Origin: Sinonovacula constricta | Lineage: Eukaryota; Mollusca; Bivalvia; Cardiida; Solecurtidae | Length of the DNA: 64,000 bases | Assembly: GCA_007844125.1 (NCBI GenBank) | Contig: CM017573.1 | Coordinates: 10,706,716-10,770,715 of the forward strand | Direction: 5' to 3' | In this document: one piece after another, positions 1 to 12,435 of the stretch | Layout: the number at the start of each line of letters is the position of its first letter | Numbering within the stretch: position 1 is the stretch's first letter | Program-made: the position numbers and the translations under genes | Notes under the pieces: model-generated | Told to the model about the DNA's origin: nothing | What the model saw: the letters and a program-made list of their open reading frames with translations, nothing else | Databases searched by the model: none

Positions 1-215
1 GAGATTACCATTGGATTTTCAATATTGCGATCACGATTGTTTATCCAATATTGTAATGACAATTTAATATCTAATAGTGTGATTACCAATGAAAAATACT
101 ATTGTGATCACAAATTTGTATTCAAATGTTCACATTCGTATTGTGATGTGGTTATTTTTTTAATATAATTGCTGTTGATTATTCAATAGTGTGATCACCG
201 CTGGATATTCAACAA
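1..215. repeat. Degenerate tandem-like repeat with GTGATYACC / TATTGTGATCAC motifs
   Basis: The motifs GTGATTACCA, GTGATCACC and TATTGTGATCAC recur at roughly 50-110 base spacing (near 3, 25, 79, 103 and 192), each time beside an ATT-rich stretch. It reads as the eroded end of a minisatellite that probably continues left of the window. The period is not cleanly resolved. Confidence 0.35.
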
Positions 216-1350
216 CCAAACATCACATGCATTTATATTGACAGTATCTGTTTATGACTGTTCATGGGACAGTTAAATTAATGCAATCATTATAATGGCG
301 TGGACGTTTAATTAAAAATAAGATCTGAAATTTCTATTGTAGTCATAATGTGTTGCTAAAATCTCTCATATACCATTTATAATTAATAATGTATGCTGGC
401 AAACTTATTTGTTCAAACATTATAAATATAATTCTTCAAACGGCAGATGATTTATGAGTAAATTGCAATGAATGTGCCTTATTTACGAACTTAGCATGCT
501 AAAATTATGTCAGTATGCAGGTATTGTATAGTGCCTATAATTAGGCAAATCTGGCCAATATCGCCTGTTACTAACATATAAAACTTGTTCGCAGAGAATA
601 TCTTGCAACTTTAATTAAAACTAATTAAAACCAATTATTTTCACCTTAGACCATTTAAACTTTTAACACAAACAGTATAACTTAGCACACTAATTGTTCC
701 TATAATTGTCTCTTATAACATGTAATATTGCCTGTTCGTATTTGTCACATGTTGTTGGTGGTTTCAATTAAAAGCATTCATAATTCAATTGGAACTCCTC
801 GGGTAATTCCATCCTCGGCAGAACCATTCCTCGGATGTTTCTGGTGCAATGATACTTACAGAATCACGATCTTTTTGTTCACTGGAAGAGTACGTCATGT
901 TCTTAAAACGAGATAGGTGTAGTGTACTTGGTATTTTGATCCTACACACGTTCAGTTATCGATATCTCGATGGATACACAACTATTCTACATTTTCAATA
1001 GAGGTAACGCAACATTTATCTTTGTTGTTTTGATGACGCCAATTCCCGAATTATCCGAAGCGTTCCAATTAGTTGTAAGATAATTAAGCGAGATAATTGC
1101 AGCCTATTAATATCGTAGTTATTTAAAGATGTCGTGACTTAAACAGTTTCATTTATTAATATTTGCAGGGAAGTTACTCTTAACGTGCAAACGTGAATTG
1201 AATTATCTCCCTTGTTCAAAATTACCTATGCTGGTTGTATTTTGTAATTTAAGTTTAAACCATTAACAAAAATTCAGGTTACATCATTAATGTAATGTCG
1301 ATGTCTATCAAAGGACCACAATTGGACATTGTGATGTACTTCAAAGTCAA
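216..1350. other. Unassigned AT-rich stretch
   Basis: No exon, RNA gene or element is supported here. The one open frame, 728-916 (+), has no recognisable domain, splice context or biased codon use and is treated as chance. Confidence 0.5.
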
Positions 1351-1389
1351 AATAAAAACAAACAAAAAACAAACAAACAAACAACAAAC
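1351..1389. repeat. (CAAA)n simple repeat
   Basis: An A-rich tetranucleotide run of CAAA/AAAC units. It could be the tail of an old retrotransposed copy, but nothing identifiable precedes it. Confidence 0.75.
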
Positions 1390-1751
1390 TTACATATTCT
1401 TGAAGTGATTAAAACAATATGAACCAGGAAGGTATTTTAATATTTAGAAAACACTTTCAGCTGAAAAGAGAGATAACCCAGGCATTTTTTTAAAAAAGGA
1501 TAGGAAATTGTGTAAAAACAAAGAAAGAGATTATGTCCCTTTGCCAGTTACTAAGGCTGTCATTGCAGCATTTATTATGTTTGTGTTTTGTCAACCATAT
1601 TGATATTATTGTTATATTCTATAAAACAGAGAAATCTTGTATTGATCATTTCTGTATCTTTTATGCAATAAAGATCTTGTATGCACTTTGATTTGAGTGT
1701 GTTTACTTTCATTGCCACTGAATGCATCTTACAAATTCGTATATTTTGGTT
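1390..1751. other. Unassigned AT-rich stretch
   Basis: Nothing supported. The short minus-strand frame at 1575-1757 runs into the first unit of the following tandem array and has no other support. Confidence 0.5.
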
Positions 1752-2130
1752 AAACATGGTTTATATTACACATTCATCATATGTTTAATCATTTTATGAT
1801 ATAATAATGCACATAAACATGTTTTATATTTTATATTCACCAAAGGTTGAATCATTTTATGATATAATAATGCACTGAAACATGTTTTATATTACATATT
1901 TATCACAGGTTTAACCATTTTATGATACAATAATGCACTTAAACATGGTTTGTATTATATATTTAACATAGGTTTAACCATTTTATGATACAATTATGCA
2001 CTTAAACATGGTTGGTATTATATATTTAACATAAGTTTAACCATTTTATGATATAATAATGCACTTAAACATGGTTTATATTATATATTTATCATTGCTT
2101 TAATCATTTTATGATATAATAATGTGCTTG
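1752..2130. repeat. 63-bp tandem array, six units
   Basis: Six head-to-tail units begin at 1752, 1815, 1878, 1941, 2004 and 2067 with the core AAACATGGTTTATATT. Spacing is exactly 63 bases every time, and each unit ends in ATGATATAATAATGCAC or a close variant. Units differ by substitutions but by almost no length changes. Units 4 and 5 are the most alike, as expected from recent local duplication. No coding frame runs through the array. Confidence 0.96.
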
Positions 2131-2543
2131 TAACAGTTTCCAGAATTTAAAAAAAATGCAACAAAGTTATTGCAATACTGGCTGCACATTGAAATGGGAA
2201 TTGCAACAAACCCAGAATTGCAATGAAAATCGCGTAAAATATTGATCATTTAAATCGAATTTTGTTCGTTTGTATCTAAGAAAACACTTTCTGATCCATA
2301 CAACAGTAAAATAAATCACTTTTATCAAGTTTAAGTATTTGTCACATAGACATTTTGTTCGCGATGTTTTTCTAATTCTTTTTTTTTTGCTACTGACTGA
2401 AATCGAAATTTACAATAACTCCTTATAAAAGATACCTTCTCGTAAGTTTGGCTAAAATAATTGTTAATGTAACCGATTTGATACCTCATATGGTGAAGTT
2501 TAATATAATTGTGCAATTATATCAGTTCCCAAAATTGTAATAC
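2131..2543. other. Unassigned AT-rich stretch
   Basis: Nothing supported. The minus-strand frame 2331-2516 lacks any domain and is taken as chance. Confidence 0.5.
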
Positions 2544-2920
2544 AATAACAATAAGAAGTCATAAGAGCAATGCAAAATATAAACAAAATAAAAAGGCACA
2601 GAACAAAGGTATTCACATTCAACAAACCCGTGATGAGTCATGAACCAAAAAGAACATTCTGATAGTTACAGTCTTGGAAAGGTCAGTCGGCAGTCGGACC
2701 GACTGGTGTGCTTAAAGAGGTTTTACAGAGCTCTAACATCACACCTCCTAGTGACTTTCTCAAATACAAGCACCGAAAGGATAACTGATCTTTTTGACAG
2801 GTTATGACGTAGGTAGTCACGTCATTGAAAAGTAATGTCCACATAATGTTTAGAAGAGAGAGGGGTACACAGTGAATCCAGAATCCCACTAATCCTACAA
2901 TAGAACGGACTTTTTTCATT
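2544..2920 (+). repeat. Dispersed repeat family A, near-complete copy 1
   Basis: The copy has a head (AATAAGAAGTCATAAGAGCAATGC), a TGAGTCA heptamer at 2634-2640, the hairpin block CAGTCGGC...GACCGACTG near 2690-2705, the phrase TTTTACAGAGCTCTAAC, and a tail with CACGTCATTGAAAA and AATGTCCACATA. The same blocks recur in the same order at 16.6, 27.2, 51.3 and 53.0 kb. The CRE-like octamer has decayed here to CACGTCA. The short minus-strand frame 2683-2919 is a shadow of this repeat. Confidence 0.88.
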
Positions 2921-3922
2921 TGAAAGTGATTGATTGCCGTTGAGCAAATATGATTACTTGTTATTTTATGATTTCAGTTAAATTCAAGAAGTTATTGTTG
3001 GCGATGCGTGTATTGAGTTTTCTTATCCTTTATTGTATTTGTTTAACATTTAAGGCATCAGTTTATCCAAGCGCATGAGAGATTCTGGCGATCCAACAAC
3101 GCGTCCGTCATAAATACTTTTCTAAGCTTCTGGACTCGGCTTCCGACTACTGCATTGTGCATGGGTCATTGTTCGATTTCTTATAATTGTTAGTATTTCT
3201 ATTTGATCAAGAACAAATCGTGTGTATGTCCATGTTGCGTTGTTAACGATGCTAAATAGAAGTTTCTGTTGTTTCTGTTGTTGATTTTCTATCATATGCG
3301 ATAAAAACTAATAGTCCGGTCGCTGTAAATGGTTACCGCGTGCGCCCCATAACCCCACTAGACTTTTTTCATGGATACCAAAATGTTAGTTAGGGCGTCT
3401 TGAAGCCGGATCTTCAATGTTTTAAAAACTAATTTGGGCTTTATGAAAACTAATGGTTTCAATGGCAACCATTATGGAATTTTGATAGGAGGGTATGTAA
3501 AATATAATATACCTAATATAAATAAACTTTATTTTTAAAAAGTTGATTAGATTCTTTTTATTTGAAAGCAACTTTCAAACAAACTCAACAGTTTTTCAAG
3601 TAATATACCTACCCTCGGGTGTAACACATGTTGGTTCATTTGATTTGGTTCATTTTATATTTTATCTATTTTCGTCCAAATATTCCTCATTCAATCTAAA
3701 TGCCTAATTTAGCTAGTAGTCTGCTTATACTTGATTCCAAACGATGTCTGAATTGATATCATTAAGGACATTCGCCTATACTCATTCAATATTATCATAG
3801 CATAACTTAACGATAATTTCTCCTTACTTGCCTCAAAGACATACACATTTTCTTTGTGCTTCTGCTTTTAAGAATGTGCCTGTCCTCATTTAAAATCGAT
3901 GCAGTGTACATAAACCAACTAA
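2921..3922. other. Unassigned stretch between family A copy 1 and the Tigger-like element
   Basis: No exon or element is supported. A slightly GC-richer patch near 3060-3170 has no sustained open frame. Confidence 0.45.
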
Positions 3923-3924
3923 TA

Positions 3925-4814
3925 CAGTCAACTCTTGTTATCTCAAATTTCAAGGGACCGTAGAAAATAGTTTGAGATATCCGAAGTTTGAGTCAGCCGA
4001 ATTTAGGGATAGTTTGTCTAAATCTTAAAAATCTTACCTGCTACACGATGACTGGTAATGACTGAAATTCCTTGTTATATCTGCCACTGTAAACTAAGTT
4101 TCTGCAAGTTTGTGTGGTTTTGCATGTTTAAAGTGTTATTAGATTTTTTACAATGTAATATATAAGTTTAATGTCGATCTGACTATCCCCCCAGTACTAA
4201 GTCTGGGTCCTTCATCAGATTGTCTGGTCTGTTGCCATAACCAATCTTATTTTTTATTGAATAATCAGTACGTGTATTGTGGGTAGGTAGTGGAAGAATG
4301 ATAAAATCACTAACGCGACCTCTCATTTTATTTACAAGTTGAGAAGGCCGTGTCAACAAGTTCTCAAAAACTCTTACAACAACAAGTACAACCTGAAACA
4401 CTTTAATCAGCGTTAATTGATTAACGAAATTGTTGTTCATTAAATCAGCTAATTAAATAATAATTGATTAACCTCTTCTCTAAATTACGTGACATCCTGA
4501 TTGCCGATAATTGGCGATAAAACTCGCGCCCAAATCTTCGCGAGTTTCACGGTAGGTGTGAAAATCACAATTGTTGCCGTGTTGCATCTTATAGCAATTT
4601 GAAGTTTGAGATAGACCAACTGATTTCAACAGTTTTATACGTGTGGGGACAAAGAATTAAGTTTGATATATCCGATAATTTGACACATCCGAATTTGAGT
4701 TAAGCGGAGTCAAACTATATAGACACTATTGGGAAAAAAAACGGGACCGTAGAAAACAGTTTGACATAACCGGAAATTTGAGATAACCGATTTTGAGATA
4801 ACGAGAGTTGACTG
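3925..4814. mobile_element. Non-autonomous pogo/Tigger-like DNA transposon (890 bp) with TIRs and TA target duplication
   Basis: The left end begins CAGTCAACTCTTGTTATCTC. The right end is its inverse, ending GATAACGAGAGTTGACTG at 4814. Both ends abut TA (3923-3924 and 4815-4816), the target duplication of Tc1/mariner/pogo elements. Subterminal copies of GGGACCGTAGAAAA(T/C)AGTTTGA lie at about 3955 and 4743 in the same orientation, with further TTTGAGATA motifs. A minus-strand frame at 4183-4440 (85 codons) has no DDE signature, so no transposase is present. Known fact: Tigger/pogo elements use CAGT-type ends and TA targets. Assignment to that group rather than another TA-targeting family is inference. 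Confidence 0.82.
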
Positions 4815-4816
4815 TA

Positions 4817-5305
4817 TTATTATACTTCACCTACTGTTTAGCTTTGAACCTGAAGTAAAGTACTGCAACAACATCACGACCGGAAGTAGACCGAACTGTT
4901 CGCCTGTAAAACTAGAGGAGGTGGACAATTTGTACTGAATAATCAACACATAATGATGAACACACTCTATCAATATGCTTAGTTGATATATTTGTTGAAG
5001 ACTGTACGTCTCATAGCTATATATTCGATGATTAAGTCACGAGTTTAATATTACACCTTTAACCAACACGGCATTTACCTTATCAAATGACAACAGTACC
5101 TTGGTTAACATAGTTGTCCCATGGTCTAACCATATCAGCACATGTAATGTGCATATTTCCAGTGAGAAGTGAACTCAACAGCAGTTACAAACAGTATACA
5201 ACAAGACACGCATGCTTAGTTCTTCGAACAAAGTTACAAGTGTCTTAATTTTGTAGACTGATTCTAAACCGTTGCTCTGATTACTAGAGTGACAGTAACT
5301 AAGCT
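4817..5305. other. Unassigned stretch
   Basis: Nothing supported on either strand. Confidence 0.5.
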
Positions 5306-5380
5306 GTTTGGCTAATCAAGGACTACACACTGATAAAGATCCAGCAATGAATACCTAAAAGTACCAGAGTTATGACACTT
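5306..5380. repeat. Short direct repeat, copy 1
   Basis: This stretch matches 5830-5910 through GGACTACACACTG and AGAGTTATGACA, with moderate divergence between them. The spacing is about 520 bases. It is either a local duplication or two fragments of an unidentified dispersed repeat. Confidence 0.6.
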
Positions 5381-5829
5381 GGAAACTGTAATGAAAATAT
5401 GAGTGTTTTGATGAAAACTTGCATCAGTCAACTATGAGACGATGCAGGTCAGGACTGTTCAGGTATGTCACATAAGTTTTCTAGTAAGTTTATCTATATA
5501 CAGGCGGATTTTCCGGAAAATTATACACGTTACGAATAAACATAAATTGAAGAACTTAATATGACTATACAATGACATTTTCGAGTCAAAATGTGTTTAC
5601 ACAAGCACCAACTTTACCTTACCTGTTATCTACCATCGAGATGGAGTGTACATGCATGTACTTCTGTATAGGTTTCAGGTATATTGAAATGGCTTGTGGC
5701 GAAGGGCTCTATGCAGCTTTACAACCATATAAGTTTAACGACATAAAGCATTTGACTTGGTACCTCACACTAAATTGCGAATTGTGCCAAATCGGTAAGT
5801 CCTATCACCATACCATATATAGATGAAAT

Positions 5830-5910
5830 GGTTGGCTGATCATGGACTACACACTGGCACCGCCCAAGTTTCAGCGATATTTTCCTAAAACTGGCAGAGT
5901 TATGACAATT
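5830..5910. repeat. Short direct repeat, copy 2, leading into the TAC/CTA microsatellite
   Basis: Second copy of the repeat at 5306-5380. It shares GGACTACACACTG and GAGTTATGACA and directly abuts the trinucleotide microsatellite. Confidence 0.6.
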
Positions 5911-6233
5911 ACTACTCCTTCTTCTCCTCCTACTACTTTACTGCTACTACTACTAATAATACTACTATTACTACTACTGCTGCTGCTACCAATACTACTA
6001 CTACTGCTACTACTGCTGCTACTACTACTACTACTACTTCTGCTGCTACTACTACTACTACTACTACTATTACTACTACTACTACTACTACCCGTACTAC
6101 TATACTATTACTACTACTACTACTACTACTACTTCTACTACTACTCGTACTACTTTACTACTACTACTACTACTACTACAATTCTCTTACTACCACTCCT
6201 CCTCCTCCTCCTCCTACTACTACTACTACTACC
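5911..6233. repeat. Long trinucleotide microsatellite (TAC/CTA)n
   Basis: About 320 bases of TAC/CTA units with scattered CTG, CTT and CTC interruptions. It ends in a CTC run followed by TAC. The apparent poly-Leu/poly-Tyr frame across it is an artefact of the repeat. Confidence 0.97.
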
Positions 6234-6511
6234 ATGACGTCATTGCCTTATTATTATTCAATTGTTCTTATTATACGTGATCGCTTGGTCTGTTCTGTAT
6301 AATCTCTTTTGGAACTTTTAGGATGCCGTGGCTTTTATCTACTGCATATATTGTACACGTGACCGTGACGATAGTTCATTTAAATAGTCAATGAGTCTGT
6401 ATATAAGTTCAGTAGTTTTAACTCCCGATGCTGTTCCTTTTAGTTGTATCACTTTGATGTGCGATTGTTATTTATAATGTTTGTTTGAGAAATAAACTCC
6501 CAGGACGTACG

Positions 6512-6665
6512 ACGTTGAAGCGCTCCACAAACCAAATTAAAGCATCCCAGTCGGTCCTTTTGCCGACCGACCATTCCAAGGCTTTAACTCCTGGTTTTTC
6601 GTTTTGTTTGTTAAGTCTCGCCTCTGTGTTTCTGTCACTTTTACATTTGCCGTGCTTGCCTTTGT
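6512..6665 (-). repeat. Dispersed repeat family A, partial copy (minus)
   Basis: Read on the - strand it has the hairpin block (plus-strand CAGTCGGTCC...GCCGACCGACC at about 6549-6572), GGAAT and the CCAGGAGTTAAAG region matching GACAGTTACCGCC of other copies, then a decayed head. The frames at 6472-6837 (-) and 6485-6688 (+) are shadows of this repeat. Confidence 0.7.
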
Positions 6666-8124
6666 CTAGATGTTTCAGATTTAAATAATTCGTACAACAC
6701 TTTTTCTTATTTCCTTTAAAACAAACTTGTATTAGGTTGCTGGAAATTAAACACGTTAATATATAATTACAAATTACACAAGTATATATGAAGAAATAAA
6801 ATAACAAACACATGAATGTGGTCCACCTAGTTAGCAAAATCTGTCCAGTTAACTTATTTGATTAACTGGACTGAAAGATATGTTTGCTGGACACTTACTA
6901 TGTCCTACCACAGTTTGTCAAAGACTGAACAAAGCCTATGCAATGGAAATAATTATTCATCTACAGTAAACTATGCTACTCACATGTGCGTAACCTGTCT
7001 ACCGAATATTCAATGTGCATACATAAAATTAAATTAATACAATTCAATGTTCTGCCTCAAGTGAATACTTGTTTTAATGATATTCCAGCATAAGGCATTT
7101 CATTTAAATAATCTGTTTTCCGCATAAATTTACTGCAACACATGGACATCTTGAGAGATCAAAAACAACATGGAAAGTATTCCAATAGTATTTGTTGGCA
7201 GATTGAAATCAATACCTTTATGAGCAGGCTGTTTATCTGGCAACATTACAAAAGTCATAAAAATATATATTTTAGATATACTTGTTTTCTCTAGGTATTA
7301 ATTCTGCTTGATAAGCAAGTATATTTATGTGACACACCACGTTCTTGTTATAGCCTGTATTTGATTTTTTTGTTGCTTTGCGTAAGTTTGTAAAGCATGT
7401 TGAACATATTTCACAAAGTATGCTTATTTTCATATCTACCCCGGCTACATTACTCTTTTCATCCAGTTGATTTTGGTTTAGTCATCGCAATGACAGCGTG
7501 GTCAGAGTCGTCTTTTACATGTAACTGTTTCCCGACCTTGTTTCCTTCTCCATAGTCAACAAATGACAAATTAAATGATGTCTCTAAATCATCAACACTA
7601 CCGACCATAATAATATAATCCAATGTTTCCCTTGAGCAGAAACATTAATGGTTTAATCACTCCTTAGCATTTTAATGCTGATGATCGTTTCAAGCGACAA
7701 TAGATGTTGATGAAGGAATAACCAAACAGCGTCATTTTTAGACTTCCCTGTTAGTTAGAAAATAAAAAAACATAGCAGTTATTCACACATGCTTGCTTTA
7801 ATAAAACAATTTTATAAAGTTATAAAGCGCTGCGTGATGTGTTTTTTTTTAGAAATATAACACAATCCCATTTACGCTGATAGCGCTTGAAATGCTGCTT
7901 CTAATTCTACGCGAAGCTTATTGAAATCATTCTATTTTGTTTCAAATAGATAATCTCAATGTATTGACATGTAGTCCGCACATCGAAGGGCATAGCGAGA
8001 AGCATGGCAAACTTTAAATAAGAATGAATAGTGCACATAAAATCCATTGACTTTTACATTTAAGGTTAATGCAGTTTAATAATAAAAGAGCAATTTCTCG
8101 TTTTCTGCCATTTTGCCTACACGT
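6666..8124. other. Unassigned stretch
   Basis: No gene, array or recognised element. Base composition matches surrounding introns and intergenic DNA. Confidence 0.45.
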
Positions 8125-8178
8125 TACAGACAGACACACAGACAGTCAGACGGAAGGACGGACGGACACACACATAAA
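8125..8178. repeat. Imperfect (CAGA)n / (GGAC)n simple repeat
   Basis: A CAGACAGACA run grades into GGACGGACGGAC and then CACACA. The frame 8069-8380 translates through this low-complexity stretch and has no other support. Confidence 0.75.
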
Positions 8179-8925
8179 TAAACACAGGCAAAAAACACAC
8201 CCACATATAGATATAAATAGAACGCCGTTTACCGAACACGTATTGATCCGTGTTATTAAAGTCAACAAAAGAGACTTCCCCAATGTGTCAATTTCAGTAA
8301 ACATTCCATATAGCTGCGTTGCGCTTCAGCGCGTCGCTAATAATAGGTCTAGACACTGTTCACCAACAAAGGATGAATGAATATGAATTGTATTGATTGC
8401 TACCCTCAAATATATTTAACAGGTGCTCGATACGTGTCAATGTGCCTAACAACCACTATGGACACACGGATTCTACTGTCGTCTTATAAGGATTGATTAC
8501 TGCCACAAAAGTATGTATCCTGTCGAAAAGTTGTAATATTACTTGTGTTGTGAAGATTAGTCTTGATTGTCTCATATTATTGATATTATCTGAGACATTT
8601 TCAGAACTGTATTTGTTGCGGTGTCCTTAAACACGTCTTCATTTCATTCTGGAGTAAATGAATGGGTGTTGCGCCATTTTAGGTCAACTATATTAAGTTA
8701 CCAGTTACATATAAACAGTTTAAAAACGTCTTCCTTAAGACTTTCTTAACGACTGTGATTATTGACATGTGCAGTTATGTATAGCATTAATAAGTCATAC
8801 GTTGATTGTGGTTATCTAGACAGGCCCAAAACCTTATAACTAAATATAAGTGAGCAAATCCCTAAATATGACCCTTCTTCTACTTATGAACATCCGAGTT
8901 GAAGCGTTGAACCCTTTATTGAACA

Positions 8926-9012
8926 TTTGGCAATGGGCTATTGTTGTAGTTATCATGCCATTTGTAACACCTCGGCGGTATCCACATAAATCTTTTACGT
9001 AGAACTTGCCAA
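8926..9012 (+). repeat. Dispersed segment family B, short copy
   Basis: It resembles 15455-15545: GCTAT-GTTGTAGT-ATCAT-CCATTTGTAAC-CCTCGG-TATCC-ACA and TACGTAGAA line up in order. It covers only the first part of the longer duplicated segment at 15.5-16.5 kb. Confidence 0.55.
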
Positions 9013-12009
9013 AGTTTTGCGAGTAGTTATTAAGTGATACATATGTGTGTCCAAATAATATATTGATAACTTTATTGTGATGAATTTACTCACACAATAA
9101 AGATGTGTTGCCGATATACCATAGTTCCATGAATGGACAGGCTATACAACGTTTATATTACTATGTTGGCATACCCTTAAGATTATATGTTGGTTATTGT
9201 GAAAACTGTTGTTATAAATATCCAGAATATCATATACATCAAAACATTCGGAAGCTACAAGATAAGCGACAAACGGGTCAGAATTTTGGTTAGCGATAAA
9301 CGGCAGTTTAAAAACATTGAAAGGGAAATGAACATGTATCTAGTCAGTTCCTATATATGTATAGTCAGTAAGATTATAAAATGTATATGTTTATCTTGAC
9401 TAATCAGTTATTACATACCGTTAACAACGTTACTTAGTTACAATGTTGAACTCTGGATACATGTTAATTCAACTTAAAATTAACATAACACTATTTTGTC
9501 ATTACGTTGTATTGCCTTTCTAAATGTGAACATAAATTAAACACATGGTTCGCTTTAAGACGCTTTAAACTTCAATTAGACGCACATGTATATGTGTAAA
9601 ACACTCATGACGATGGGCTTTACAAACAAGCGTGTGTTGTGTTGCTTGTCTGCATAAACTCTTCAGACGAGATGGTAAAGAACATTTTTAGTGGGCGCCC
9701 ATATGTGTGTATGTGTGTTTATTTTAGAATAATCAATAGCTAGTTATAACCCCGAGGTATAAGGGGTTTTTATTATGACATACGGGTACGGGTATATTCA
9801 CTGGAAAAAAATAATCAAATCGGATGTTTATGCAATGCAATGCTAAACTATTTTTAATAAATATCCATGTACGTAACACAATTATAAATATGGTTTAAGT
9901 GTGAACATGATTTCAAGTCAATATCAGTATTAATCTGAATCTTAACTGGTCTTAAGGAATGGTATGCTGAAATCAATAAATCTGTATACACCACTAGTCT
10001 TAAGCAATGCTTCTAGTGTAATATGAGCCCACTTGAATACAATGTTTTCTATGAGTCGCGATTAAATGCTTTATGTAGGCGGCAGCCAAATATGTGGCAG
10101 TTATAAGAGGTTATGGGTGACTAACGTCTAAGTGACAGATATCTTTGTTAGGTAGACACTTGTATTGAAATTATTTACGCTAGCGAAACAATAGATATGA
10201 TCAAGTAGTAGTTCAGGCGCTTCAGGATTACACGGCTAGTCGATATTACCACATCTTGCATTTGAGTGTTTACATTTTACATACGTTGGGTATATGTCAT
10301 ATTATTATGTTATTGCGTAATAAAGTCGATATTTTAATAATATTGTGTGAGATAGAAGATATTACACCATAATACATCTTAAATATACAATGAAGAGTTC
10401 GCAAAATACAGCAAATCCAAAATTAATCGTCAATCGACAAAGCAAAATCCATTGCAAGCAACTTGTGTTATTTTTATTCTTAAACGTATTTATAATATTG
10501 ATACAGGAACTTATAAATTCTGTTTGATTTCTTCTTTATTTTAACGGGAAAATGAATGACCACTTCTTATTATTAATCTCTACCAAGTGTCTTAAATTCG
10601 TCCTTGATTCGATAAATCATTGAGCCGCAGTTTGTATATTTGCCAGAAACTGAATTCGATTTTAACGGCCCATTTAGTAGGTAAATACATCATGAATTAT
10701 CAGTTGTTGTCTTTTTCTCTATTGAAACGTCTTACATCTACCTGTTTCCTCGACTTCTGTCGCCATTATCAGAGATTCTAGTGTATTGTAGAATTATCGA
10801 CTTTCACCAGGTATGCTGGCGAAAATTGCATCCCGGATGTTAGACAGCTTTTACGCCTCTTCATTCCGGTTCATAGTCGATCTATAAATGTATTCTAAAT
10901 TGACTGGATTCGTTTGTCTGCTGTGTAATTCCGTTTCCCCTACCACCCTATTCGTGGCTGGTGAGTCTATAATAAGGTTTGACTGTACTCAATGGTCTAT
11001 CATGGCACTCTTTCTGAAATGTACACCTTGTTTCCCGATTTTGCAAACATATGTGTTTCCGTTGCATATCGCTTTACATACTTTTTCAGTTGCAGTTTTT
11101 ATTCTATTTATTTATTTGTTATTGTTGCGTTTTTGTCTTATATAAACCTCGTCACATTGTTGTGATAGGCTGCACTCCCTTACATTAAAGATTTATTAAT
11201 TCTTGAAAGTACATACACAATGTGTACGGTCTTAATTTCCATTATCTGGTTATGGAAGTTTTGGACATTTTTCCAATAAATGAGTTGGGTAAAATCCTGT
11301 GTAGATAAATTATTCTCAGCTTGAGTCATGTACATAAGCAAATTCCCAGCAAAGCTGAAAGACAAACATGCAAAAAACAACTTGTACTGACACTTTAAAA
11401 CCACAGGACCATACAACGCAGTTTGCCGCTGACATAAAGCTGTTAAAACTGGTCATCTTCTGAGGATGTATTTAAACTATGTTAATTGCAAGGTTCTGAT
11501 CATAAAATGAAGAGACAAAACACCGAGACACCCTCTACACAGACTAGACCTTGATGCAATCAAAACTGCAAAGTTCCTCCTTTTTACCTTTACTAATGAT
11601 TTCACGTAGACACAGAGACAAAAGCTGCTAAGACTGATTCAGGATTACCCAGCAACACAATGTATTTATTGGTAATTATAATAGAAAAATAAGCTTCCAC
11701 GCGATACCAGAAATGTTGCATGTATACATGTTCTATACAAATGTATATTTTACCTCGTTCTACCCATGCAACCTACAATACCACCATCAAACGAGGCATT
11801 CAGAGATGAAACGGCTAGATTACCACAACTCTAGTCCTAAGACTTACTATGTACATAGATAAAACTGGGGCATTATAGGATACCGGGCATTAATAGCACA
11901 CTTCAATAATCAATCGACTTTCTTTTTGTGTATGCTATATTTTGTACATGTGCAGGTGTCTATGTTTTCCGTACCGCCCTTCATTTTACGTATGTTAAAA
12001 TAAAATCGA
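9013..12009. other. Unassigned stretch
   Basis: About 3 kb without a supported gene. Short frames (9105-9399, 10888-11145, 11180-11416) lack domains and plausible splice context. A lone AAGGTTTGACTGTA at about 10974 resembles an inverted-repeat end of the Tigger-like group, but no partner was found. Confidence 0.4.
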
Positions 12010-12435
12010 TTGGTGCGCGTTTGTATTGGAAATTGTCAACGCCTAATGGGAGTAAACTTGTCATGTGAAAGCAACCCTGAACCTGCTGAGACATCCACAA
12101 GTGGTAGCAAACCTTCAACAAAACCGAAATTGTATGTGCAGTTTAATTTCTATACAGTCGTGTATGTTAACGAAACGTTTATGCAAGTTTATATTACCGC
12201 ATTAATATTTTATTTATGTAAAATAAGGGAGTATAGCAATAGTTTTACACATTTATTAAAATGTCCGATAAACCCAGTTGAGAACATTATTGACAGTAAA
12301 CCCAGGGGTTTATCGGAAAGCTTACTTGTTCACGTAAGTGCTATTTATGTTGACAAATGTGTAGTGTATTGTGTGTGTACATATATGCGTGTGTTTACCA
12401 AGGTAATCACGACGGGGGTCTATTGCTTCACATAG
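12010..12435 (+). other. 141-codon open frame of unknown status
   Basis: This is one of the longer frames in the window outside microsatellites. It contains a Ser/Thr/Pro/Lys-rich patch (SKPSTKPK) at about residues 33-40. Donor-like GTATGT follows AAACCGAAATT at about 12131, and GTAAGT follows GTTCAC at about 12333. No matching acceptor, domain or partner exon was found, so it may be chance or a fragment of an unrecognised exon. Confidence 0.15.

Noticed and set aside
5842..6237. 131-codon frame with long poly-Leu and poly-Tyr runs
   Set aside because: A by-product of the TAC/CTA microsatellite.
6472..6837. 121-codon minus-strand frame
   Set aside because: Largely the partial family A copy plus flanking AT-rich DNA. 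Other family A copies do not keep this frame open.
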